DNA of 64,000 nt from Spiroplasma helicoides. Lineage in GTDB: Bacteria; Bacillota_I; Bacilli_A; Mycoplasmatales; Mycoplasmataceae. Shown one piece after another: positions 44,219 through 54,888 of the stretch (positions within the stretch are counted from its first letter, which is position 1; the number at the start of each line of letters is the position of its first letter). Made by a program: the position numbers and the translations under genes. The notes beneath the pieces are model-generated. The model worked only from the letters and a program-made list of their open reading frames with translations. It made no database searches and was not told the origin of the DNA. The stretch is taken from the NCBI RefSeq assembly GCF_001715535.1, contig NZ_CP017015.1, forward strand, positions 868,001 through 932,000. Reading direction: 5' to 3'.

Positions 44219-47200
44219 CTAACTAATAACTTTTTTAAACTCTACAAGTAAAGCATTCAATTTATTATTGAACAACTGAGTTTTGATTTTAATAATTATA
44301 TTTTGCGCAATACTTAAGTCAATCTTCAGTTTTTCATAAACCGAAGAAAAGATCGTAACATCTATTTCACCAGTTTCATCCCCAACGGTTAAAAAACACA
44401 TTTTTCCTCCGTTTTTATCTGTTTTTGTGGTTATATTTTCAATGGATACAAAGATATCTACCACTTGGTCTGGCTGTGTCAAATTAGATATATGATATAG
44501 ATTTTCATTTCCAACTATTTTTTGTCTTAAAATTGACAAAGGATGTGCACTAACATAAAACCCTAAATATTCTTTTTCATACCTAGCTAAATCTTCTGGT
44601 TTATCTTTTTCTGTGGGTAAATCCAATTCTATTTTATCATAATGAACTTTATCATAAATGTTTGCTAAATTTAAAACTTCTTCTTTGTATTCTAAAAGAA
44701 CTTTTCTTGAATAACCAAAGCAATCAAAAGCACCAACAGATACTAATGCTGTATATCTAGATTCACTTAGACTTTTTCCCATAAGTTTTGAGATAGTTCC
44801 TAATATTGACTCAAAAGCTTGTTTATCTTCTTTATAAATCTGCTTAATGGTCTTTAAAAATTCAGGTCCAATCCCTTTTACTACATTTAATGGAATGTTT
44901 ACCATGTTATTTGAAAAATAGTAAATGCTATTTGGATTTTTAATGCTTGGACCATTTATTTTAAATCCATATTTTTTTAGTTCAGATAAATATTTTGATG
45001 TTCTTGCTTCATTTCTTAAAACTCCATTTAATAAAGAACAATAAAATTCAGGCATATAATGAGTTTTAAGGTAGGCCATTCAATAACTTATTAATGAATA
45101 TGCTATTGCATGCGATTTATTAAACCCATATTCAGCAAATCTTTCAATATAGTGTCATAATTCTTCTGCTTTTGATTGTGTATAATTATTTTTTTGTGCA
45201 TTTTCTATAAACTCAATTTTGAACTGATCCATCAATTTAGCATCTTTTTTACCCATGGCTCTTCTTACAATATCAGCTTTACCAAGACTAAAATTTGCAA
45301 TTTTTTTCAATACTTCCATAACTTGCTCTTGATAAACTATTATGCCATAAGTTGAGTCTAAAATATCTTTTAGATTTTCATCTATTGCATATTTTTTTGC
45401 TTTTGAGTTTTTTCTTTTAATATATTCAGGGATATTTTCTTGTGGTCCTGGTCTAAACAATGAACTTGTAACAGCAATATCTTCAACAGAGTTTGTATTC
45501 ATTTTAATCAATACATCTGTCATACCTGTTGATTCAAGTTGAAATATACCACTAGTTTCTCCGCTTCTAAGTAATTCAAAAGTTTTAGGGTCTTTTAAAC
45601 TTATATCATCTAAAGAAATACTTGATTTTCTTGAAATTTTGATATATTTTATAACCTCATCAATTATTGATAAATTCCTTAGCCCTAGTATGTCTGTTTT
45701 GATAAGTCCTATATTTTCTAAATAATTCATTGAATATTGTGTTTGTAATATACCGCTAATTCCGATTTTAGTTGGTACTACATCTCATAAATCAACGTCG
45801 CAAAAAACAACTCCTGCTGCATGAGTTCCTGTTTGTCTTGGTAATCCTATTATTTTGCTAGCTACTTCAAAAATTTGTGGATATTTTTCTTTGTATTTTT
45901 GCAATGTTTTTGAGTCCTTGATTGCTTTATCTAAATCCAAAACATTTTTATCTGATACAAACTTAGTCATTTGATTAACTTCTTCAATAGCTATATCAAA
46001 AACTCTTCCACAATCCCTTAATGCATTTTTAATACCTATAGTTTGAAAAGTGGTTATTGTAGCAAAATGATTTTTACCGTATTTATCAAATAAATATTCT
46101 AATATTTCATCTCTTCTGTTATCTTGAAAATCAATATCAATATCTGGTAATGTTACCCTATCAATATTTAAAAAACGTTCAAATAATAAACCTCACTGAA
46201 TTGGATCAAGCGCAGTAATACCCAAAAGATATGATACTAAACTACCTGCAGCAGAACCTCTTCCTGGACCAACTAAAATACCTTTGCTTTTAGCAAATTG
46301 AACCATATCACCAACTATTAAAAAATAATCAGAAAAACCCATCTTTTTAATTACTTCTAACTCATAGTTAAGTCTTGTTTTGTATTCTTCATTATTTAGT
46401 TTTTCAAATTCAAGTTTTTCATAACAAACTGATTCTATGTAATTGTCTGATGGTACTTCTTTTGAGTTTGGATATTTTAAAAAATGTATCTGATTATTAT
46501 TAATAACTTCATCTTCTACTTGAGAAACTAACATTTCCATGTTTTTAATGTGTTTATCAATATCAATATACATTTTTATCTGTTCTACATTTAAATAAAA
46601 AGCCTTTTCTAAATCGTCAATCTCATTAATTAATCTTGCGTCCTTAATAGATATCAAAACTTTATACTCCAAATATTCTTCTTCCAATAAATAGTGAATA
46701 GAGTCAGCAAATATGGCATTATCTAATTTATTATATTTATCAAAATTTTGTTTTGTAATGCCTATATAAAAATTATTTTTAGTTAGGTTAGCTATTTGAT
46801 TAAAAATTGTTTCTTCTGCTATTAAATTAGGCACATAAATAACAATAACATTTTCTAAGTTTTGCCTAAAAATTTCACTTTTAACTTCTTCTTCATTAAA
46901 AGAATCCTTGTTAGACACAAAAGAAGACACATAACTAACCATTTTGTAACCTTCATTATTTTTTGCATAAAATATTATGCTACCAAATTGGAAATCTAAA
47001 GACACTCCAATGACTGGCTTTATATTATTTAAGTTTGCTAATTTTTCAAATTCAGCAGCCCCATACATTGTATTTTTATCTGAGTAAAAACCAACCTTTA
47101 AATTATTTAGTTTTAAAAAATCTATGTAATCTTGAGGTTTGATTGTTGAATTTAAAAAATTATAGCAAGACTTCACATTTACTAAACTTGTATAAATCAT
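44219..47200 (-). CDS. dnaE: DNA polymerase III alpha subunit, DnaE type
   Basis: Replicative C-family polymerase of the DnaE class, 993 residues. It has no exonuclease insert, and a separate PolC is expected elsewhere. [19 protein letters not shown] and the catalytic [14 protein letters not shown] (about residue 350) mark the palm. A C-terminal helix-hairpin-helix/OB region runs to the end ([19 protein letters not shown]). The N-terminal PHP domain has lost its HxH and TDH metal motifs ('[12 protein letters not shown]', 'YSDKNTMYG'), so it is likely inactive. ATG 47200 follows AAGGGG; an upstream ATG at 47230 lacks support. polA starts 10 bases after its stop. Confidence 0.95.
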
Positions 47201-47223
47201 AACAACACCCCTTTTTAATATTT

Positions 47224-47263
47224 TACACAAAAAACAACAACAAACCCTATTCGGGCTTGTTGT
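47224..47263 (-). terminator. Terminator between the J-domain gene and dnaE
   Basis: Minus-strand stem ACAACAAGCCC/GGGTTTGTTGT with a GAATA loop and TTTT tail, one of the most stable hairpins in the window. Confidence 0.9.
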
Positions 47264-47264
47264 T

Positions 47265-47690
47265 TTAGTGTTTAATTTTACGGCTTGCCATTATTGCATC
47301 GTATGCATTGTTTATTTTTGCCATTTCTTCTTGTGCTTTACTTCCAGAGTTTTTATCTGGGTGATATTTTTTAGCAAGCATTCTATACTTTTTCTTAATT
47401 TCATCATCGGTTGCCTTTTCAGTTAAACCAAGTGTTTTGTAATGCTCTAACAATGGATCGACAGATGTAAATTGTTCTTGATTGTTATATCACTCGTTTT
47501 GGCCACTTTGATTATAATTGGCATTATTTGAATTATTTGAACTACTTTGATTGTAGTAATCATCTTGTTCTTGTCTTTTTCTATTTGATCTTCGATTTCC
47601 ACCAAAAATCATACCAAAAATAAAATCAATAAAAATTCAAATAAATATATAATACAATATCCTAAATATTATTCTTAATATGTCTTCCAT
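47265..47690 (-). CDS. Membrane-anchored protein with a C-terminal J domain
   Basis: 141 residues in three parts: an N-terminal hydrophobic helix (about 5-27), an Asn/Gln/Ser-rich spacer (about 30-75), and a J domain at the C-terminus (about 80-138) with the HPD triad in KKYHPDKN. The J domain stimulates DnaK ATPase, and the anchor would place DnaK activity at the membrane. The order is opposite to that of canonical DnaJ, where the J domain is first. Client unknown. It follows the unknown membrane-tail gene by 15 bases and shares the ezrA-thiI direction. Confidence 0.88.
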
Positions 47691-47705
47691 TGTTCTCAAA
47701 CTTTC

Positions 47706-48017
47706 TTATTTCAATTTTAGTATCAAATATACTATTATACTTATTATAATTAATAAAATTACTAATGAAGCAATTATTTTATAAATAATTAAATTAATTT
47801 TTCTTTTAGGTTTAATTTGTTTTTCACTAACAATAACATTGGCATCAGTTTGAGAGTCATCGGTTTTTAGTTCTGTTATGGTAAGTGAATCATCTTTATA
47901 TTCTTCAATTTTAAACTCTTGTTCATTTCCAAGTGTTTCACTGTTTATAACAATACCATTGAAAACTCCAAACTTGTTTTCACCTTTAATTTTCTTCTTT
48001 TTTTCTTTCACTTTCAA
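47706..48017 (-). CDS. Small tail-anchored protein of unknown function
   Basis: 103 residues if started at TTG 48017. Lys-rich N-terminus, acidic middle, and one strong C-terminal helix (about 77-101, 'IIYKIIASLVILLIIISIIVYLIL'), so it is predicted tail-anchored with most of it in the cytoplasm. It overlaps the end of thiI by about 30 bases. An ATG at 48029 in the same frame (with one TGA Trp) is an alternative start. GGTGAG favours the TTG. No family recognised. Confidence 0.65.
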   Translation of the reverse strand: MKVKEKKKKIKGENKFGVFNGIVINSETLGNEQEFKIEEYKDDSLTITELKTDDSQTDANVIVSEKQIKPKRKINLIIYKIIASLVILLIIISIIVYLILKLK

Positions 48018-49191
48018 TCAACTCACCATCCCTAAAAACAAATTGCTTTGTCATACTATTTAAAGTATACTCTATCATTTCGTCAAGAAGTAGATTTTTT
48101 TCTTGGTCTTTTGCAATATATGCTCTTGGCTTAGTAACGGGATTTTTTGGTACGTATAAAGAACAAACATCATCAAATGGCAATACAGATATTTCATAAG
48201 TGCCAATTTTTTTAGAAATATTAACTATTTCTTCTTTATCATATGTTATTAAAGGTCTCAAAATTGCTAAATTAGAAGTTTCATTTATAACATTAATTGA
48301 TTCAATTGTTTGCGAAGCAACTTGTCCTAAATTTTCACCAGTTATTATAGCTTTAGCATTATTTTGTTCAGCCAATTTGTTTGCAATTCTTATAAAAATT
48401 CTACGCATTATGGTTATTCTATATGTCTCTTCTTTTATGTGCATAAGTTCTCTTAAAATCATTGAAAAATCACAAACATACAAACTAAAATTAGACTGAT
48501 TGAACTTTTCAAGCTGCAATGCTAATTTAAATACTTTGTCTAAAGCTTCGGGTGAAGTGTGTGGTGGAGTCATAAAATGTAAAAAGTCCACTTGCATTCC
48601 TCTTTTTAGAGTCAAGTAGCTTGCCACAGGAGAATCAATACCACCACTTAACAATGAAATTGCTTTACCACTAACTCCAACGGGTAATCCTTTTGCTGCG
48701 TTTATTTTTGATGTAAAAATATAAACTCCGTCAGCTTTTATAATTACAGTTATTTTATTTTGTGGATTATGAACATCTACTTTTAATGTATTTGTGTTTC
48801 TTAAAATATTTCCTGCAATACTTGTTTTAAGATCAATCGATCTCATTGGAAATCCCTTGTCTTTTCTTTCTACTTCCACTTTAAAAGTATGTTCTTTTAA
48901 AGACTGTGCAATTTCTAATGTTTTTTGTAAAATTAAATCTTCTTTTTTTTCAACTATATCAACTAGCGAAATAGAATAAATACCAAAAATATTAGTCAAA
49001 ACTTTTGTAACTTCATCGACTAATTCATCTTTTACTTGTAAAGTTAAACTTTTGTGATCTTTTTTATAAATTACTTGTTCTTTATGTTTTTTTAATTTAA
49101 ATTTTATGTTTTGAATTAATTTATTAATAAATATATTTCTATTATTTCCCTTTAAAGTTAATTCTCCATATCTCACTAAGATATTTTTCAT
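47986..49191 (-). CDS. thiI: tRNA 4-thiouridine synthase ThiI
   Basis: Inserts sulfur at U8 of tRNA using a persulfide from a cysteine desulfurase. 401 residues. An N-terminal ferredoxin-like part (opening NILVRYGELTLKGNNR) is followed by a THUMP domain to about 165, then a PP-loop LLSGGIDSPVA at about 180-190. There is no C-terminal rhodanese domain, as in Bacillus. ATG 49191 follows AGGTG; the reading from 49212 has no ribosome site and would overlap ezrA. In Bacillus iscS lies between ezrA and thiI, but here it is absent. Confidence 0.95.
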   Translation of the reverse strand: MKNILVRYGELTLKGNNRNIFINKLIQNIKFKLKKHKEQVIYKKDHKSLTLQVKDELVDEVTKVLTNIFGIYSISLVDIVEKKEDLILQKTLEIAQSLKEHTFKVEVERKDKGFPMRSIDLKTSIAGNILRNTNTLKVDVHNPQNKITVIIKADGVYIFTSKINAAKGLPVGVSGKAISLLSGGIDSPVASYLTLKRGMQVDFLHFMTPPHTSPEALDKVFKLALQLEKFNQSNFSLYVCDFSMILRELMHIKEETYRITIMRRIFIRIANKLAEQNNAKAIITGENLGQVASQTIESINVINETSNLAILRPLITYDKEEIVNISKKIGTYEISVLPFDDVCSLYVPKNPVTKPRAYIAKDQEKNLLLDEMIEYTLNSMTKQFVFRDGELIESERKKEEN

Positions 49192-49198
49192 TTTACAC

Positions 49199-50953
49199 CT
49201 ATTTTCTTGCAACTTTTATATTTGTTAATGCTCTTATTGCAACGTTTACCACTTGTTCTAACTGTCTTTGTTGGAAAAGGTGTTCACATTGTAAAATAAC
49301 ATCCTGAATTTGAGGATACTTTTCAATATATCTTTCTAGATAAACTATTATTTCTTGAGAAATATAATCTAAAAAAATTGCGTCATTTAATTCATTAATC
49401 ACATTAAATACTTGATAAGTCAATTGGTCTAATTGTTGCTTTGCTTTTTCTTTTTGTTCAATTGTTTTTATCATGCTAATTGATCGAGCAAACTCATCTA
49501 ATGATTTTTGTTCCTCAATGATTGTACCTAAAAAACGATCTTTTAACTCAACAATTGACTTATATTGATCAATTTTAATTTCAGCTTGACTTAAAAAACT
49601 TTGTAGTTGAAGAACTTTATTAGAAAAGTTTTCAAGATTTACTGATTTTGAGTTGATTACTTTAGCTGATTTTTCTAATTTAGAGATATCATTTAAAACA
49701 TTATTCATTATTTTTAGTAAATCGTCTTTTATTTTTAATAAGTCAAAATCTTTACCATTAGAATCATTGATATCAATATTTGCTACTAATAGATCAAATT
49801 GTTCTTTAGTTCTAATAAAACCTAATCTTGCTTCTTCAAAACCGATTCTATCTTTACTTAGCAGTTTTGTGGGTGATTCATAATGGTTAAATGCTTTTTC
49901 CATTTCAAGTGACCCTTTTTGAACCATATCAAAGCTTTTTCTTATGTCTTCTATGTTGTTTTCAAAATAAATCTTTAACAAGTCACTATGTTCAACCTCA
50001 ATTTTAAAGTCTTCAATTTTTTCAAACAATTTCTCAATAGTTTTATTGGCTTTTTTATATTGTAAATTAATGATTTCATTTTTTATTTTTATTCTCAAAT
50101 TATCAATTTCTAACTCTAATGCTTTATACTTTTGAGCATCTCTTGTAATTCGAGACTTACTTGAGGTTCCAAAAGTGACATATTTATTTTTTAACTCCAA
50201 TAATTTTTCTGGTATTGTGACTGTATTCATTGAGTAAACTTCTGGAATAGCATCAAGAAGTTCAATTAAGAATTTTAAAGAACCATGAATATTTGTTAGA
50301 TGTTCTCAACTTTTTTTGAATTTTCCATCATCTAACAATAAATAGAACTCTTCAAAAAAACCTTCAATTCTATCAATCAGTTCTTTTAATTTCTCTTGAT
50401 CTAAATCATTATAGTTAAAAGTTAACATTGTAACTTCATCTTTTAATCTTGAAAAAAGCTCTTTTTCATAAGTTATGTAGTCTCTTTGTACATACTCTAT
50501 CTCAATATCATTGAATATTTCAGTATATAAATTGTGCACGACACTATGTAATTCTTCTAAATCTGTATATAGGTGCTGAAATTTTTTTATATTTGAAAAT
50601 TTAGGTTTAAGGTTTTTTTTGTCATCTAACAGACCTGCCAATATAGATATATAATTTATTAATTTTTTTTCATATATTATTTCATATTTTGTTCTTCAAA
50701 TACTAAACTCGACTTTAAATGTATCATTTCCTTCATTTATTGCTGCTATTCTTTTGATAACCCCTTTTAAAGGTGATTTTCTTAAAGTTTCAATCATATC
50801 TATTGATTTGGCGATAGTTTGTAATAACTTACTATTTATGGCTAAAACTATTAGCAAGATGATTGAAATAATAAAAAAAACTAAAAATACTGCAAAAAAT
50901 GTAGCAGATATTGGATTTGTAAATAAAGTATTAATATTTCAAGCAAAAATCAT
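49199..50953 (-). CDS. ezrA: Septation ring formation regulator EzrA
   Basis: 584 residues. An N-terminal membrane helix (about 18-42), with a short outside end, is followed by a long coiled-coil cytoplasmic part, the EzrA topology. EzrA modulates FtsZ ring assembly in Firmicutes. Similarity is moderate and rests on topology, length and location next to thiI and rpsD. Early Trp codons are TGA, so the first 105 residues are easily lost. ATG 50953 follows AGGGG. Confidence 0.85.
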
Positions 50954-51054
50954 TAAGCCATACCCCTATAAATCATATTAATTATAGCATAATAGAAACT
51001 TTATCATTTTGCAAAAAAAAGCAAGTTTTTATATAAAAAATCATAAAAAACATA

Positions 51055-51060
51055 TATAAT
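51055..51060 (+). promoter_or_regulatory. -10 box of rpsD
   Basis: TATAAT just upstream of the structured rpsD leader; transcription would begin near 51067. No clear -35 box. Confidence 0.5.
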
Positions 51061-51071
51061 TATTTTTGGTT

Positions 51072-51180
51072 AATCTGCAAATAAGCATAATAAAAAAATT
51101 AGTCTATGAATTTAAAAAATTTTAAGTAACCCCTGCAGATGGAGGGCGAAACATAGACTTCCTTTATTAGGGCTTATCCG
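51072..51180 (+). promoter_or_regulatory. Structured rpsD leader with pseudoknot (probable S4 autoregulation)
   Basis: Two nested stems, ATAAGC 51081-51086/GCTTAT 51172-51177 and AGTCTATG 51101-51108/CATAGACT 51152-51159, enclose a small hairpin CCCT/AGGG (51131-51146). The hairpin loop GCAGAT (51135-51140) is complementary to ATCTGC (51073-51078) upstream of the first stem, giving a pseudoknot. Bacillus rpsD is repressed by S4 binding to its leader, and this element is likely the equivalent. The identity is inferred; the pairing is seen directly. Confidence 0.75.
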
Positions 51181-51230
51181 TTTTTAAGATTTTCCACATA
51201 ATAATAATTCAAAAATAAAGGAGAAAATTA

Positions 51231-51848
51231 ATGTCAAGATATACAGGATCTACGTTTAAAAAATCACGTCGTTATGGATTTTCAATTCTTGAAACTGGAA
51301 AAGAATTCAGTAAAGGAAAGAAAAGAACTACTGCGCCTGGTCAACATGGTGCTAGAAGAACAAAATTGTCTGGTTATGGACAACAAATGCAAGAAAAACA
51401 AAAAGTTAAATTTATGTATGGGTTAACTGAAAGACAATTTAGAAATACTTATGCTAAAGCTAAAAAAACAACAGGAATTACAGGGACAATCTTCTTACAA
51501 TTACTTGAATCAAGATTAGATAATGTTGTTTATAGAATGGGACTTGCTGCAACAAGACAAGGAGCAAGACAATTAGTATCACACGGTCATATATTGGTTA
51601 ATGGTAAAAAATTGGATATTCCATCATATAGCGTTAAACCTGGAGAAACAATAGCATTAAAAGACAAAATGCATAAAAATGACAAGGTAATAGAGGCAAT
51701 TGCTTCAGCTGAAAGAACAGTTGACTTTGTAAAATTCGATAAAAAAACATTTTCAGGAACATACGTTAGATTACCAGAAAGAAATGAACTAAACCAAGAA
51801 ATAAACGATGCTTTAGTTGTTGAATGATACAACCGTTTAATTAAATAA
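51231..51848 (+). CDS. rpsD: 30S ribosomal protein S4
   Basis: Primary rRNA-binding protein of the small subunit that nucleates 30S assembly. 205 residues. [18 protein letters not shown] start, [15 protein letters not shown], and the S4 RNA-binding motif '[42 protein letters not shown]'. The C-terminal WYNR-LIK has a TGA Trp, so the true end is 7 codons beyond the apparent stop. The start follows AAAGGAG. Single-gene unit with a structured leader and a terminator. Confidence 0.98.
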
Positions 51849-51884
51849 AAAAATCAAACTTATTATAGTTTGATTTTTTTTGCT
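51848..51884 (+). terminator. Terminator after rpsD
   Basis: Stem AATCAAACT/AGTTTGATT followed by a run of eight T, right after the rpsD stop. Confidence 0.9.
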
Positions 51885-51908
51885 AAAATATTGAAAATTG
51901 AGGTGTTT

Positions 51909-52472
51909 ATGGATCGATGTAGTTGAGCAAATGGTAGCCAAGATATGATAAATTATCATGATTATGAGTGAGGAGTTCCCTCTTACGATGACAACGTGCT
52001 GTTTGAATTTTTAGTGTTAGAAATAATGCAAGCTGGACTTAGTTGAGCGACAATAATTTCTAAAAGGTCAAGTATAAAAGATGCATTTTCAAATTGAGAT
52101 TATAAAAAAGTTTCTTCATATGATAATACAAAAATAGAAGAGTTGATGAATAACAAGAATATAATTAGAAACAGATTAAAAATTGATTTGATTATACTAA
52201 ATGCTAAAAAGTTTATTGATATCATTCATGATTATAAAAGTTTTAGTAACTATATATGAAAGTTTGTTAATAACAAACCTATAATTAATAATTTTGAATA
52301 TGCTAGCAATGTTCCAAGTAGCACTAAATTATCAAAAACAATTTCTGATGATTTGAAAAAGAAAGGTTTTAAATTTGTAGGTCCTACAATTGTTTATTCT
52401 TTTTTACAAGCAATTGGTGTTGTAAACGACCACACTAAGAATTGCTACATAAAAAAACTCAACAGTCAATAA
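51909..52472 (+). CDS. tag: DNA-3-methyladenine glycosylase I
   Basis: Removes 3-methyladenine from alkylated DNA. 187 residues with the Tag signature: RCSWANGS near the start (Cys of the zinc site), NYHDYEWGVPSYDDNVLFEFLVLEIMQAGLSW, and GFKFVGPTIVYSFLQAIGVVNDH near the end. Seven TGA Trp codons hide it under the standard code. Start ATG follows GAGGTG. It lies between rpsD and a convergent SDR gene. The C-terminal His/Cys region (DHTKNCYIK) retains the likely zinc residues. Confidence 0.95.
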
Positions 52473-52490
52473 TAAACTAGTTGAGCAATT
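52455..52490. terminator. Possible hairpin between convergent tag and SDR genes
   Basis: ACTCAAC/GTTGAG inverted repeat with an AT-rich 16-18 base loop, overlapping the tag stop and followed by a short T stretch. Weak. Confidence 0.35.
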
Positions 52491-52493
52491 TTA

Positions 52494-53294
52494 CTATCTT
52501 TCTTTTTGATAATTGTAAACAGCATTTAGAGTTCAAGATAATGGAACCATTGAAGTTATTCGTTTAACAAATTTATTTGAACTTCCATTAATAATAAAAT
52601 TTTTCTTTTTAGCTTTAAGCCCTGCTTTTAAACTTTTCTTAGCATAAGTTGAGGTTTTCATAACTTTAATACTTGAATGATAAGGCGCATCTGATTGATT
52701 GCTACTTCTGTTTCAAAAATCTGTTTTTAAAGGTCCTGGACAAAGTGTAACCACTCTTATTTTTGATTTAGTTTTTTTTAACTCTGTATTTATAGCTACA
52801 CCAAGACTTCAAACATATGCCTTAGAAGCATAATAAGAAGCAAATACTGGACCTGGTACAAATGCTGCCATTGAACCAATATTTAGAATTCTTCCATAAC
52901 CTTGTTCTTGAAATCTATTCAAAAAAAGTTTAGTTAGAACATGTAAAGATTTGATATTTAGATCAATCATGTTCATTTCTCTTTCAATTTCACTTTCCGC
53001 AAAATAACCTCAAACACCATAACCAGCATTATTTATTAAAACTTCAACATCATACATTTTTGCTTTTTCAAATAAGTTATGGTTATTGTCAAAAACACTC
53101 ATGTCCATATTTCAGTGTTGGATATCTCTATTTGGATATTTTTGTTTTAAGCTTTCAAGTGTTTTAGTGTCTCTTGCCACCCCAATAATGTTATAGCCAA
53201 GCTTTAACAATTCTTCACAATACGCAAAACCCAGACCTTTACTGGCACCAGTTACTAATGCATATCTACCATCAACAACTTTTATTTTAGACAT
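52494..53294 (-). CDS. Short-chain dehydrogenase/reductase
   Basis: Classical SDR oxidoreductase of 266 residues. Cofactor loop TGASKGLG at 15-22, NNAGYG near 87-92, and active-site Tyr-Lys in YYASK with an upstream Ser (NIGSMAAF). The Arg in 'VARDTKTL' after the second strand favours NADP. Substrate unknown. The start overlaps the pgsA stop by 8 bases, so translation is coupled and a lipid-related role is possible but unproven. Several TGA Trp codons. Confidence 0.9.
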
Positions 53295-54036
53295 CTACTT
53301 CATTCCCCTTGTCATTTGTTTTTTGTTCTTTTTTAACTATTTTTTCATTTTCACTTCTTTTTTCACTAGAATTAGAACTTTGTAAAGTTGTACTAAATAA
53401 AACTTTTCTATTTAAATATATGTAATTAATTGCTGCTGCTATTGATAAAATTGTTGTTAAATACATTGGAATCATAACAATTTGATTTACTCAACCAAAT
53501 TCATCATATTGCTGTGTTCCAAAGCTTTCTCCACCAAAAAAACGATATCCTACAAAAAATAAAATAGATAAACCTGCCATTTCTGCAGTTGCTCTATATC
53601 TTCCTAACTGATTTGCTGCCATAACAACTTTGGATGAAGCTAATATTTGACGAACCACATCTATCATAAAATCTCTTCCTATTAAAATTACACACATTCA
53701 AACAGGAATCGCTCCAACTACAGCAAAAACTATCAAAATACTATTAGTTAATAACTTGTCTGCAATTGAATCAAAGAATTTTCCAAAAGTTGTTACCATT
53801 TTATACTTTCTTGCAACATAACCATCTAACATATCTGTAAAACTAGATATTATAAATAATATTCCTGCAACTAAATAAACTATCGGCAATTTGTAAATTT
53901 TAGTATCAATCACCAAGTTATTTAATACGCCAAATGTGTTTGGTGCTGTATTGTCAAAATTGCATAATAGCATCAAAACTACTATTATTGGGACTAAAAC
54001 TATTCTTATCATTGTTATTTTATTTGCTAAATTCAT
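53287..54036 (-). CDS. pgsA: CDP-diacylglycerol-glycerol-3-phosphate phosphatidyltransferase
   Basis: Integral membrane enzyme that makes phosphatidylglycerophosphate, first step to phosphatidylglycerol and cardiolipin. 249 residues, with four or five helices. The CDP-alcohol phosphotransferase motif is complete (D..DG..AR, then G...D...D, in DMLDGYVARKYKMVTTFGKFFDSIADK, near residues 69-95). The acidic C-terminal tail (about 205-249) is longer than usual. ATG 54036 follows AAGAGGT; an upstream extension to 54090 has no ribosome site. Followed by the SDR gene. Confidence 0.95.
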
Positions 54037-54133
54037 ATGTACCTCTTTTAAATCTCTTGTTATTATATTCTTAATTTTTTTTTTAATCAAATTATCAGTG
54101 CTAATTTGGAATAAAAAAAAAGAGTAAAATTAT

Positions 54134-54877
54134 TTACTCCATAACTGATATTCCTTTACTTTTATAAAAATTATTATTTAAAATGTTTAAATAAATCTCA
54201 ATATTAATCAGTAAATTTAAAATATCCGCATTAACTCTTGATAATTTAACAATATCATGAACTCATCCATATTCATCAACTAAAGCGTCGTAATTAATAA
54301 AGTGATCCAAATTTAAAAGGTTACCATGTTTTGATAAAATTTCTGAAGATAATCTAAAGATAATGTTTACATCTTCTGTTCCTGTAATATCTTTAATTGT
54401 TTCAATAATTTTTGCTAATTCTTCACTACCTTTTAATCTAGATGGTAATTGTTCGTATTTTGACAAAATATTTGAAGCTAAAGATAAAATCTTTCTAACT
54501 GCAAATTTATTGTTTATATCAATAACAACTTTTCCATTTTCTTCTCTTGTAAGGTAATTTATGCTTTTATAGCATTCAAATAAGCTTTCTAATGCAAATT
54601 GAGCAGAAGACAAAATCATTTCTAATTTGGCAAAAGTTTTACTATCAAAATTTTCATCTAAAAGTTGTGATTGATTTTCTTGTCTTCAATGATATATTTC
54701 TTTGATAACCTGGTTTATAATTTTTTCTAAATCATTTGGTTTATCTGCCTGAGATAGTTCTTTATAATCAAATTTTATTTTAACCTGATTATTTTTTATA
54801 GATTGTTTTGAAAGACAATCATTGTTGTAATAATTAATAATATCCTCAAAAGTTCCTTTAAAAATCTCTAAAATCAT
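54134..54877 (-). CDS. Unknown soluble protein downstream of tyrS (247 aa)
   Basis: No family recognised. Largely helical, no membrane helix and no signal peptide, with Leu/Ile-rich amphipathic stretches and scattered acidic residues. ATG 54877 follows AGAGGA 7 bases upstream. The start lies 11 bases after the tyrS stop, so it is probably co-transcribed with tyrS. The frame holds two TGA Trp codons, giving a false picture of two short genes. Confidence 0.75.
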
Positions 54878-54888
54878 AACAAATTCCT

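Noticed and set aside
47878-48499. Plus-strand open frames opposite thiI
   Set aside because: Antisense to a well-conserved gene, with hydrophobic low-complexity products typical of shadow frames in AT-rich DNA.
53698-54036. Separate small genes inside pgsA
   Set aside because: The pieces are one frame joined by TGA Trp codons; the CDP-alcohol phosphotransferase motif and the downstream helices belong to one 249-residue protein.
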